This document shows, piece after piece, positions 13,176 through 23,380 of a DNA stretch of 64,000 nt. The notes under the pieces are model-generated. The model saw only the letters and a program-made list of their open reading frames with translations, did no database searches and had not been told where the DNA came from. Every line of letters begins with the position of its first letter. The first letter of the stretch is position 1. The translations under genes were made by a program, and so were the position numbers. Source of the DNA: Acanthaster planci. Taxonomy: Eukaryota > Echinodermata > Asteroidea > Valvatida > Acanthasteridae. The stretch is taken from contig NW_019091418.1 of NCBI RefSeq assembly GCF_001949145.1, forward strand, positions 1,411,410-1,475,409. The letters are read 5' to 3'.

Positions 13176-14189
13176 CAGATACAACACCAGTATGATGCAT
13201 GTACATGTACTACAAATCAGGAAATAGGTACTGGTACATTAATGAGATTTGCCGAAATCCTGTTGAAGTGGATAATTTTGTTGACTTTGTTCCCAACCGC
13301 ATATCCTGGAACCACTTTAACCAGTCTGCATTCTAAAGATTTAAATAACAGCTGGCAGAACCAATCTCATATACAGTGTATGGTATGCACAGGTACCTTG
13401 GCCTTCACCGGTCTTGATGTAATAACAATATTTTCTTATCTTCATCATATACTGTTAATCCACTTCACTTTGGCTGTGGTAATGGGTCTCTGCCATACAT
13501 GTATACATGTATGTATATGTACGTGTATGTGTATAATGCTGCCTCAGAGCAATGCAGTTATGGTATTGGACACTTTATGATCGTTGACAAAAACGCTCAA
13601 AATTTATCAGGATCTACGTGGTGTGACCTGCTTAAGAGTGTATTTCACTGAACAAACATATCCGAGAAGACAAATTCAACAAATTCATGGATTTTGAATA
13701 TGATATTTAATTCAACTCCCCAAAATACGGGTATTTGTGTTGGAAATTTTCTCACACGAGAGGATTGTGCCAGTACATGCACATGTCTTTTTCAAACTGC
13801 CAACAACTAGCAGTTATAGGCCCAGATTGCCTGCTCAATTTGTCGGTCAGCTTGCTGCAAGAGTGTACCAACTTGGAGTGCCCCTTCAATTTCACAAAGC
13901 ATGGGCATGGCAAGACCTGCGAAAGGTCTTCTGTACTGATTAGTTTATATGAAAGGTTCAAGGAGATAAATTATCAAGTTTCCACCATGTGTCCCAGTGA
14001 TGCATCTTGACAGGGAGTATATGTAAAAACACTGAATATGATGCATCATTAGTCACCTTGTTTGCTTTCACTGCATTTAAAGCTGGCCTGGGAAAAATGC
14101 CAAGCAGTGTTACTGCAAAAAATAGGTACATCCTGTTGTCAATTTTTTTTCCATCACTGTAATCAAGCTGACACTCTGTTTTCCTTCAG

Positions 14190-14414
14190 GCTTTTGCTAT
14201 GGAACTTCAGACCCGACAGCATCTGAAAGACAACGTTATACTCCGGGGACAAGACCTCATCTACCAGTACCCCCACCTTGCCAGCAACCTTCAGACTACG
14301 GTGGACCTCATCGCCAGGCAGTACCAGCGGCTGGAGGAGAGGCTAGACACCCAGTTCAGACAGCTAGAGGAAGCGCTGGCGGCCCTGGAGACTAGCACCA
14401 GATCAGACTCGAAG
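14190..14414 (+). CDS. KASH gene exon 3: helices B and C of spectrin repeat 1
   Basis: There are 75 codons, phase 0 at both ends, after acceptor ttttccttcag and before donor gtagtt. Residues about 120-194 contain a long amphipathic stretch including LIYQYPHLASNLQTTVDLIA and then RQYQRLEERLDTQFRQLEEA, typical of spectrin helices B and C. The exon is GC-rich against AT-rich introns. An ATG at 14199 lies just inside it, so a shorter isoform from an intronic promoter is conceivable, but nothing here proves one. Confidence 0.88.
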
Positions 14415-15616
14415 GTAGTTGACAGTTATTCCTGACCGCTAGTTTCTGGCCACGTCATTGGCCAGCGAGTGTTGAGTCACATTTACGCACCGGTTCCTGT
14501 GCTGATATTTTTGCTCGGGTGAATTCAGTCATAGTTTCACTGCATCGGGGAAGGCTCTAATAAAGTCAGTCTCTAATTGCAGTTGTTCTGGTTGGGATGT
14601 CCCATTCAGGATTTATATTAGTGTGTGTCTGGTAAGTTCATTTGACTTTAGTGTGCTGTGTTCATATACACACACTGTAGGCCTACCATTTTAAATATAT
14701 TTTGAAGACAGTGAAATTGAACAAGTCTGCTGAAAGCTAAATGCAAAATAACACATGAGGTTTAGGCAGAGATTAATTATCACCATCTTTTTTGTCAGTG
14801 TGGGTAGGGAAGTTGGCCGACAGTGTGCACTACATGTATTTAACCAGGAAGTGTTCCGCTGGTTTTTTGCTCTGTTGCGTGGGTTTTTTCCCCTCATTAG
14901 GGAATTTTCTGTGGTTCCGATCATGGTTTGTATGGGTTCAAGCCAGTGTTGATTTGTAACAGTGCTTGGGTTACACACTTGTGATGGATGTCACTGAACC
15001 GTATCTGTGTGTCCTTGTATGGGCAGGTTTGTACTTGCTAGTGTTCAGAATCACATCTTTGAACTGCGTCTGTTTATGTGACGTTGCTATGCAATGTGGA
15101 ATGTTTATGTTGCACACAATTCACTTGAACTACATGTACTGCTTAATATTTGGAAAAATACATGTACATGTAATTTGCCCTGACATTGTTGACGGAAAAG
15201 TAGGATTTCATGGAGGAGGTTTTCATGAATTTTTCAGGTTCAAATTTTTTTGTTTTATTTTTTGTTTGCAGAGGGAGATATTTTTTATTTTTGTTGAATG
15301 CAACAAAATGTATACATTTACATAAACATGTCTGTCATGTATACTGTACATGTACATTACATTATACATGTCATTATACAGTGTAGAAATGCTTTAAACT
15401 CAGTTCTCTTATGGAGGGACAGAATTCAATGTTGAATATCAATGTACATGGAACCCTTCACCCAGACTACTTGTACTGTATATTAAAAGTCAGACACTGA
15501 ATTTTTTTTCATTGGAGTGATAATTTTTAAGTGTTCAGGACTGTACGACTGTGAAAATGAAAAATGTTTGAATTGTACTTGCATGTACATGTAGCGGTAG
15601 CAGCCATTCAGATGTA

Positions 15617-15825
15617 TCCGGTTCGTAAGTGACTTCGTAACAAAGGCGGACGCGCCCACGATTCGCAGGCTGTCATTGGACGATCGCAGAAGTTGCGTGT
15701 TAACTTCCGGTTCCATGGCTCCACATAAATGGCAATCAATGCATGTAACTATGTGCAGTGCAGTGCAGTGCACGTGTGCAGTGGGTGTGGTTTAAACTGA
15801 AGTGATGTCACACTTACGAACCAGA
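15617..15825. mobile_element. MITE-like element with 15-bp inverted ends, TA flanks
   Basis: The left end tccggttcgtaagtg (15,617) and the right end cacttacgaaccaga (to 15,825) are inverted copies with one mismatch, and each is bordered by TA. The interior is CpG-rich and has no open frame. Size, inverted ends and TA flanks fit a non-autonomous Tc1/mariner-type element; family assignment needs a repeat library. Its CpG content could be mistaken for a regulatory island. Confidence 0.65.
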
Positions 15826-17039
15826 TAGAGGTACATGTAGAACACTGTACCGGTACTTAGGTCTTCAGTACCCGGTGCATGTACATGTAGGCTGTCACAA
15901 ACAGTACATGTACATACTGGTACATTTATATTTGGATATTGATTAATTCATGCTTGCATTTTTCAAAAAATCTGTGGGTTTTATTTATATGGCTTGGGAA
16001 GGACAACATTTTCTTGGGCAGTGGATAAACTTCACATTTGCTTCACATTGCACTGAAAATGGATTGTGGTCTAATGTCACATTTGTTGTTTAACAGAAGT
16101 TGTATCTTACTTGACCTTCATGTACATGTACATGTCAGACTGCATGTACAGTACATCCATACGCCTGGACCTGGTACAAATTGACCAAGATGAACTCAGT
16201 CTTATGTGATGGAAGTTAACCTCGCCACAAGTCTTCATGTTTTTTCCTGACTTTTTCCAGGATTAAAAAAAACAACTTTGTTCACTGAAGGTTGCTCCCA
16301 CAAGACTATTTTGAGAAACAAGTAGAAGTCAGGTCAGCAGGAAAGACAATTTCCTTTATTGCCTTCCCTGCAAGATTCAGTGATTTACTTAGTGCAGTAT
16401 ATGACCTCGGATCCAAAAATAGAACTTTCAAGATTGAGGCAAGGGAATTTTATCTGTGCAGTTGCATGTGTCACTTTAAGCCTGTGGAACCTATTTATAG
16501 CCCCAATCTAACCTTATTACATGTGCAGTAGCATGTATACATTGTTTATGGTACATGTTCAGTACCAGCCATTTTCTTGCCATATAGATGTACATGTACA
16601 TACATGTACTGGTACAATGTACGCCCTTGCGTTTTGGAAAGTTTCCACGACATCTGTATACAAATTCAGCAACAAGGAAACATTTGCCCGTTGGCTCCCC
16701 TAGCTACCGGTATGCACCTGTCCGTCTGCTAGCTTTTGTACATGTACATTACCATGTAATTTGATTTTGTGACAATTTTAGCCGTTTTTCATTCGTTGGA
16801 CTCGCGTAGCAGCATGATCTTCAGTCTCCTAGTTAGTGATATTCTTGTTGCCAGGGCCCAGTGCACAATGTACATGTACATGTAGGTGTTTGATTTATAA
16901 ACAGAAGATGTCAAGCTCGATCATTGGAAATGCTGTCAAGAAAATAGTTTTATCCAATTCAAGGCTCAAATGGAATTTTTTAAAGGGAAAGTAAAGTCCA
17001 GTGTGTTTTTGGCATTTGTGACTCCAGTTAAGGCCCAAA

Positions 17040-17160
17040 CTTCATAGATCTTGGTCCCGCCCCTCAAAGACACTGTACTAATGCATGCGTGGGACTAGAC
17101 GGCAACAAGACCATCACTAATGAATGCGATTTTCATGGACCGCCATCTTGAATGATACGG
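17040..17160 (+). promoter_or_regulatory. Intronic cluster with GC box and YY1-like motif
   Basis: A GC box cccgcccctc lies at 17,056-17,065, and a YY1-type word ccgccatcttg at 17,140-17,150, in an otherwise AT-rich intron. Such pairs are seen at core promoters and enhancers. Function is not shown by the sequence. Confidence 0.2.
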
Positions 17161-18746
17161 GTAGCAACAGCAAAACCAAAGGTGTGAATGAGTACTGGAC
17201 TTCAACACACACTAACTTTACAAAAATCGCTCGCTTTACACAACTAATCCTGGTTTATAAGCCCAAGGATTTCGCATCCATGGGAAATGTTGAAGGAGGT
17301 CTGGATCCATGTGACGATCACACAGAGATCCTTGCGATCTGGTGACAAGGATACACCATCACATGATCGATACTTCATGTACAGTGCGCATCTCTGCAAT
17401 CATGATGTCAGTGCCATTTCATTACACGGGACCCCTGTTTTCAGCACTCAAGTGAAAGGGTCTTTTGGTGCATTTCATTCATTAGAGACTCCCACTGCTT
17501 GTAACCCCAAATACAATATACATGTACATTGTGCACTGTGTACAAACTCTAAAGCACTCTGACGTAACAGATGTTTCTATTGTACGTGTACTCTGTGCAT
17601 TCTTGTACCAGTGCCTAAAGGAACAATTACCAGTGTGCATGTGGAGGACGATCCTATTTAATTCATACTCCTTCCCCAGGAATTTTTTAGTGAGACCATG
17701 GCAAGTCGGTTGAATGGGCTAATTACCAGTAGCAAGCAATAAGCATCATTGTTCTCGATAACCGCTGGGTATTGACACTTGGGGGGCCAATCTTCCATTA
17801 TTTGACTGTACTGGTACTTTGGGATTCTTTCCTTTTAGAGCTTTGCTGTATACATGTACATTGTACATGTACATGTAGCAGACAGTTATAGTGCATACAT
17901 GTACATGTATTTTAGATGGCTGGACATTGTTGGGTGTTCTTTGATGAGTTTGATTATTCAAAACCAGACACGAAGCACTATTTCCCACCACATGGATGCT
18001 TTACTCCCATATTTAAAAAAGAAGAAGTTTTTGATGCATTCTTTGGATGCAAAAGCAATGTTTTGAATCACTTGAAATATGTGTACATGTACATGTTGAA
18101 GTACCATACTGGGTAGTGAAAAGTTTTTCTTTATTTTCAGAACTTTTGCTCTCAGATTTGACAAAGAAGGTTTCCATAGCACCGGTGTATAAAAAGAAAA
18201 CAAAAGAACCGGATGTATGTACCCAGTGGTACCCACCATTTTTAGTCTGGTATCGGTCCTGGGCACCATCCCAGGTGCACTCTTCAGACAGTATGTTTTG
18301 GCCTTGAACACGTACATGTACTGGTGTGTAAATTTAAGTACTGGTAACATTGTACTTCAAAATTCAAGAGATGATTTTTTAAGACTTTAAATTCTTGGGA
18401 ATGGGCAATAAAGCAACCCTTGAACCACTTGTGTACAAAACTTGAAAGCTAAGCTTCATGAACAGGCTTGGGAAATTGGTGTTGCAAAGAGTTCCAAATT
18501 AAAAACCTCGTTAAGGAGAGTGACTCAGCATACAGAAGCAGGCATCTGTGGGGATGAAGAGACCATACATGTACATGTATTTATATCAGATGTGACGATA
18601 TCAGATGTGTGATGTGATGTCCATAGATATTCGCTACACATCACTCCTTGTCCGATGCAATACTTGGTTCTTAGACTAAGTAAAAAGAGGACTTGCTGTG
18701 TCATCTTGTTTAAGGATTGTAATTACTGAGATCTTCATGTACATGT

Positions 18747-19006
18747 ATAAGGGTCATTCTATAATTTCAGGGTCCAATGGTGTGACATTTTTGCATCCTT
18801 GTAACACTTGACGTGTGTAATTGGACATTAAATCACTGAAATTGATGTCAAACTACGTTTGTATTTCTATTTGTTTATCCGGTAATTTCCATTAATTCAT
18901 TACCCTTGGAAATTAGAGAATGTGTTCTGAACTTACAAAGTCATGTCTCAGAAGTGACAGGGACACACACAAAACAATTGGACCCCTAATTTATAGAATG
19001 GCCCAT
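18747..19006. mobile_element. MITE-like element, CATTCTATA family, copy 1
   Basis: The ends are inverted copies: gggtcattctataatttcag on the left and ctaatttatagaatggccca on the right, each followed inwards by a GGTCCAAT-type word and its complement. The length is about 260 bp with no coding frame. A second copy lies at 29,528-29,762, and both share an interior sequence around a gacagggaca word. Confidence 0.7.
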
Positions 19007-20236
19007 AATCAAGTTGGTAATTGGTCTGCTTGGATTCTCACTATTCCCTTATGAGAAGGAAATGTCCTGTACAGGAGACCATCTTAATACTCCTGAAAAT
19101 GTGTACATACCAGGTACACATTGTACACAGGCATTTCATTAACTATTGTCTGCCTTATCTTCAGATGCATGTAATGCCAAAGAACTTGTGACCTTCTGTC
19201 TTCCTCTTTCACCTCTTTTGCTGCACACACCGTGTATCACTTCTGAAAACCACAAGTCTTTCAGTCCTTCCAACATCTACCCAGCTTTTCACATTATTGC
19301 CACCATTGTTTTTTTTAATTTCTGCCAGGTGGTCATTTATCAACATGGAAGTACGGTACATGTATTTGTGACATTGGTTCACTTAAAATTTGAAAATCTC
19401 TCAGTAATAGTTTCTACATTACATGTACTGTACATGTACACTTCTCTTCTGCAAGGAAGAATCTAACCCAGTGTAGCATTGTGGTTAACATAATGTTCGC
19501 ATATACAAATAACCTCATCTACATGTACATGCAGAATTGTATCTGACCTACATGTTGACCTTACTGCATTCATATCCATGTTTGTTTCATTTGACATATG
19601 GCAATCTCAAGTGATGGCATTAAAATGAAACTCTACATGTACATGTACATGTACTGGTACAGGTTTAAAGCATTTAAATTAGAAAATCAGTCTGTAGACT
19701 TATGTATGTGATTGCTTTAAAGTTTCATGTACTGGTACTTATCCATGCTAAATCATGTGCTATATAGATTGTTATTTGCACATAATTATTCAGTGCTGTT
19801 CTTCACAATTCCACGAAAAACAGATGTCTGACAAAATGAGTTATCCATTGTTATCCATTATCATTAGTCAACCGTCCAAATGGTACCGGCCATACAATGT
19901 AGCTTGTGACAAACCAAAACCTGTCATAAAAGAACCAGAAGTACAAAGAAAACAAAATTTGGGGAACTTACGGCTTGGGAATTGCATTTGGATTCCACAA
20001 CAGGGTGTCATTACAATAACAGTGCTCCTTACATGTACATCAAATGTCTACTGTACAAATCATACATGTCATACAGAAGTCATTATTTGAAAATCTTCAA
20101 ACAGTATAAATTTAGTGTCATTCAGAAATTTTTGGAAAGGCCTTAATAATATTATGATATAAGAAAGTATGATTTAATTTTATTTTTGCCGTTGCCATGA
20201 ACAAACTTTCTGCCATTATTTTTCTCCATAATGCAG

Positions 20237-20385
20237 GGTCACCGGTCATTTGATGCTGAGCTGATCATAGACTCGATCGAGCAGATGTCGTTCCGCCTTC
20301 AGAACAGCAAGCGGCGCAACTCTCCCATGGAAGTCAGTGTGAAAGCCTTGAACAAGCAGGTGGACACATTCAACACATCCAACAA
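20237..20385 (+). CDS. KASH gene exon 4: linker between spectrin repeats 1 and 2
   Basis: The acceptor is ctccataatgcag and the donor is the consensus gtaagt. It has 149 bases, entering in phase 0 and leaving two bases of a split Lys codon. The peptide (residues about 195-244) includes a helical part, FDAELIIDSIEQMSFRLQN, a basic KRR, and a second short helix, VKALNKQVDTF. It could be a degenerate partial repeat or a helical linker. The match of splice phase with the next exon supports the model. Confidence 0.85.
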
Positions 20386-20884
20386 GTAAGTGAAAAACCA
20401 GAACCAGTATGGTATGGAGACTCCCGGCATTTTCTCTGAAGTGCGCATTTAGGCAAATGTGCAAAGAGTTGCAGTCGCCTGGTGTTTTTCTTTGTCTTAT
20501 TTATTTTTGGCCTTTGAAGGATCCTCGTGAATGCCATCAGATTATTTTGTACGAAAATTTCCAATTGTTTAAAATTTTGGTGGAAGAGCTCAGGTGTAGA
20601 TTTTATTTTTCAAAACAGATACCAACTCTGGACACTAAGTTATTTTGTTCAGAATTTTGAGAGTTTGAATTGGCTTCATTTAGGATAATCATATCTTATT
20701 TGTCAGGAACCCTTTTACGATACCACTTTCCTCTGGAATTATGACTGTAAATATCAGTGGCCTAATCAGAATCGGAATTTGACACAGCACGCTCACTTGA
20801 CAGTTTCTTGAGTGCCATAGTTTGAGTTCGTTCATCCAGGTGGGTCCCTTTTTTCACACATAATGCTCCCTCCTACCCTCAAAG
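20386..20884 (+). other. Intron between exons 4 and 5
   Basis: 499 bases with consensus donor gtaagt. Nothing notable inside. Confidence 0.8.
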
Positions 20885-21041
20885 GTTGGCCTCGACTGGA
20901 GCCAGTGATTCTTCTTGTAGCTCCTCCCCCGACTTTGATGTTCTGTATGAGGAGCTTTCCGATTGGCTGAGTGAGCTGAACATGGCTGTGACGGACAGCC
21001 AGAAAGGCCAGTCAGATCAGAGGATGGAACAGATGTTTAAG
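20885..21041 (+). CDS. KASH gene exon 5: Ser-rich linker and helix A of spectrin repeat 2
   Basis: The exon begins with the third base of the split Lys codon and ends in phase 0 at donor gtaaag. A serine-rich, probably flexible stretch (SDSSCSSSPDFD) is followed by LYEELSDWLSELNMAV, with the Trp position of a spectrin first helix. The acceptor is ccctcaaag. Confidence 0.87.
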
Positions 21042-21810
21042 GTAAAGAACAAAGTATGTGCACTGGTGAGCTACAAGTCAGAAAGTGTTGTCGGGCGTGC
21101 AACGTTTCCTTGGATCAGCAGATTTCCTCGTTTTTCACTTCCCGCTCATGCCACTGAAAGTGAAAAACACTGTACAAAGTCTTGTCAAGATGGATATTTC
21201 CTCATTTTTGGTTAAGTCCAAGATTCGTGCCTATGTTGTACTTGATCTCTTGGCAGTACAGACATACATGCACTCAGTGTAGCCCATAACAAGTTCTTTT
21301 GAATAACTGTTGGTAAACTTGGCATTGCTTCATCTCTTCCCCCCAAAATGTTTTTGTGACAGCTTATTGGAATAGCTCGTGAATGAGGTAAGAGTGAATG
21401 ACTTGTGATGGACTTGCAGGGACTTGTGATGGACCTCCAGTACAACACTGACTTACACGTACAGCTGAATGATACAACCACATTGTTTTCAATGGCAGGA
21501 AATACAGACTGCTGCACTCCAACCTCTGTCCATCGGACAGGATGTTTGGATCAAAGTCACCACATAATACGAAGTGCTGTTCTCATCTCTGTTTTGAAGC
21601 ATTGTTCTCCTTGATATCTGCCATGCTTTGAAGTAGTGTGTCCACTGCCCTCTTTGACCAAAAGTCTCCATTAGCGTCTGCTCACCACAATTCTAGACTG
21701 CGCTTTTTGTTGAATCCAAATAAATTGACATTCTCCAATCAGGTGAGAGTCACAAAGTGTCACAAATCTTTTTTCCTTATAATTAACCTATTTTCTTGAC
21801 GACTGTCCAG
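21042..21810 (+). other. Intron between exons 5 and 6
   Basis: 769 bases. It contains a short direct repeat, gacttgtgatggac, at about 21,400-21,436, resembling part of the inverted-repeat element near 31.5 kb. No exon seen. Confidence 0.8.
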
Positions 21811-22176
21811 GGTTATACACAAGAGCTGCACCTCCGAGAAGTAACGCGGGCTAAACTTAACAAGAAAGCCCATCGCATCGTGGCCCGCCGCCCCTCTACC
21901 ACCGCCGAGGTCTCCACCAAGCTCCAGGCCATCAATGAGCAGTGGGCCAGTCTCCAGGCTCGCCTGGAGCAGCCGACAGCCACCACCTGCTCCCCAGGGG
22001 ACCCAGCTGTCTTTGCCAGCTCGGAGGAGGTCATGACGGTGACTCTGGAGGTGGAGGAGGTCATAGTGCAGCTGAAGGTGTGGCTAACGGAGATGGAGAG
22101 GAAGCTGTTTGCCACGGAAAGCATCAAGTGCCCCGGCAGTGTGGAACACATGGAGAAACGACTGGAAGCACACAAG
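21811..22176 (+). CDS. KASH gene exon 6: rest of spectrin repeat 2 and helix A of repeat 3
   Basis: There are 122 codons in phase 0, between acceptor gactgtccag and donor gtatgg. The first part has helix B, then LQAINEQWASLQARLEQ, a good helix C with its Trp. After a Pro/Cys-rich loop (residues about 350-365) a new helix A begins: LEVEEVIVQLKVWLTEMERK. The exon is markedly GC-rich, which also produces long chance open frames on the other frames and strand. Confidence 0.9.
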
Positions 22177-22806
22177 GTATGGGTCACCATCACCTACATT
22201 CAGAAATTTCTTACTTCAAACGACCCTAGTCTGATGTAACCATAAAAAACTTGCTGAGGGCCTATTTCATGATCTCATGAGCTTCAATTAGTACATTAGA
22301 ACCAGAGTTACAGACAGAAAGGATGAACCACCAACACAGGGCTGGTTAGCTCAGTTGGTTATGTACTGGTTTGGTGTTCCAGAGGTTGCAGGTTCGAAGC
22401 CCACTCCAGTCAGTTTCTTTGTTCATCATAATAACTTATAAACGGCTTAAATAACTTGTGTTTATCAATGTTGTTAGTAAATTTAGTAAAGTTGAAAGGT
22501 TTTTGGATGACAAAGGTAACCCCGTTTGTCCAGATTTTTTCTTTTAATTTATCTAAAATCACTTATTTAACAAATGCCCTATCTGGAATTGTCACCTGTG
22601 TGTGTGAGAATCGCTTTCAATGTTGTGAAATTAAAAGAAAAAGACAAAAAGAATGAAAAAAGTAAACAGAAACTCTTGATTTCTGATAGTAATAACAATA
22701 GCAATTATTTAAAAACACTTTCCATGTCAGTGACATCACAAAGTGCTGTCCAATGAAAATCCTTTGGTTGATAAGATTAAGAAGATTGGTGTCCTTTTCT
22801 TTGTAG
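22177..22806 (+). other. Intron between exons 6 and 7
   Basis: 630 bases, AT-rich apart from the tRNA-like element at 22,340-22,412. Confidence 0.8.
22340..22412 (+). repeat. tRNA-like 73-nt element (tRNA pseudogene or SINE head)
   Basis: The length is exactly 73 nt. It has a pol III A-box-like tagctcagttgg and a perfect B-box core ggttcgaagcc. The ends ggctggt and tccagtc pair over six of seven positions, and an anticodon stem ctgg/ccag encloses a loop that would read GGT. The D stem is broken and the T stem has two mismatches, so it is unlikely to be a working tRNA. It is intronic and sense to the KASH gene. It could be the head of a tRNA-derived SINE. Confidence 0.5.
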
Positions 22807-23022
22807 GAGCTTCAGGAGGACATTGCTAAGAATTCAGAGGGCATCCAGGTGGTTCTCAACATGTGTGAGATTCTGCAGAAAGACAAGCACGCCTGCGCCA
22901 GCGAGAAGGAGCGAGAATCGCTGCAGTTGGCGGCTTTTAACCTGGAGCGTCGCTGGCAAGCCATCCAGGCACAGGCCATGGCATTACAGTGCAGTCTGGA
23001 GGAAAAAATCCGAACGTTCAAG
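22807..23022 (+). CDS. KASH gene exon 7: helices B and C of spectrin repeat 3
   Basis: There are 72 codons in phase 0, between acceptor ctttgtag and donor gtaaac. The peptide continues helix B (ELQEDIAKNSEGIQVVLNMC) and ends with helix C, LERRWQAIQAQAMALQCSLE, again with the conserved Trp. With exon 6 it makes a complete repeat of about 115 residues. This is the last recognisable spectrin repeat before the acidic region. Confidence 0.9.
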
Positions 23023-23380
23023 GTAAACACACACAGATCTGGTCATTGGGGGGGGCTCAGATGTCTAAGGAAAATTTTGAAATTTATCATTAACATTTTT
23101 GTTCCGGAGTTAACATCTGGACATAATTGCACTGTAAAAAAATCACTCTAAAAATTCAAAAAATGTGTCTTGTGATAAAGTTTAAGTACTGTTGTAGTGA
23201 GTCCACACACATTTGTTGTAGAAATTTGATTTCAACTTTGTAAATGTTATCGCTCCTTTAATTAATATCGGTTACAAATACGTATAACATGATTTTTCCT
23301 AGTATATTTTCTTATATTAGCTGATTTGAAATTCCTTTTTGAAAAAAATGTGAATGTATGTCTTTATGCTTTTGTTACAG
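23023..23380 (+). other. Intron between exons 7 and 8
   Basis: 358 bases, AT-rich, with acceptor ttttgttacag. Nothing notable inside. Confidence 0.85.

Larger units (their letters stand above)
9151..14189 (+). other. Intron between exons 2 and 3 (5 kb)
   Basis: It is mostly AT-rich with TACATG words. A CpG-rich patch lies at about 11,280-11,580, two octamer-like ATTTGCAT words lie near 12,002 and 12,109, and a degenerate GGTCTC-rich run lies at 13,040-13,175. No exon or RNA gene was recognised. Confidence 0.7.
14415..20236 (+). other. Intron between exons 3 and 4 (5.8 kb)
   Basis: It holds many TACATG words, a 211-bp inverted-repeat element at 15,617-15,825, a GC-box/YY1-like cluster at 17,056-17,150 and a second inverted-repeat element at 18,747-19,006. 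No exon was recognised. Confidence 0.7.

Noticed and set aside
21813-22229. Long frames on the minus strand and an alternate + frame over exon 6
   Set aside because: They arise from the high GC of the true exon; only the chosen frame shows spectrin heptads and correct splice phases.
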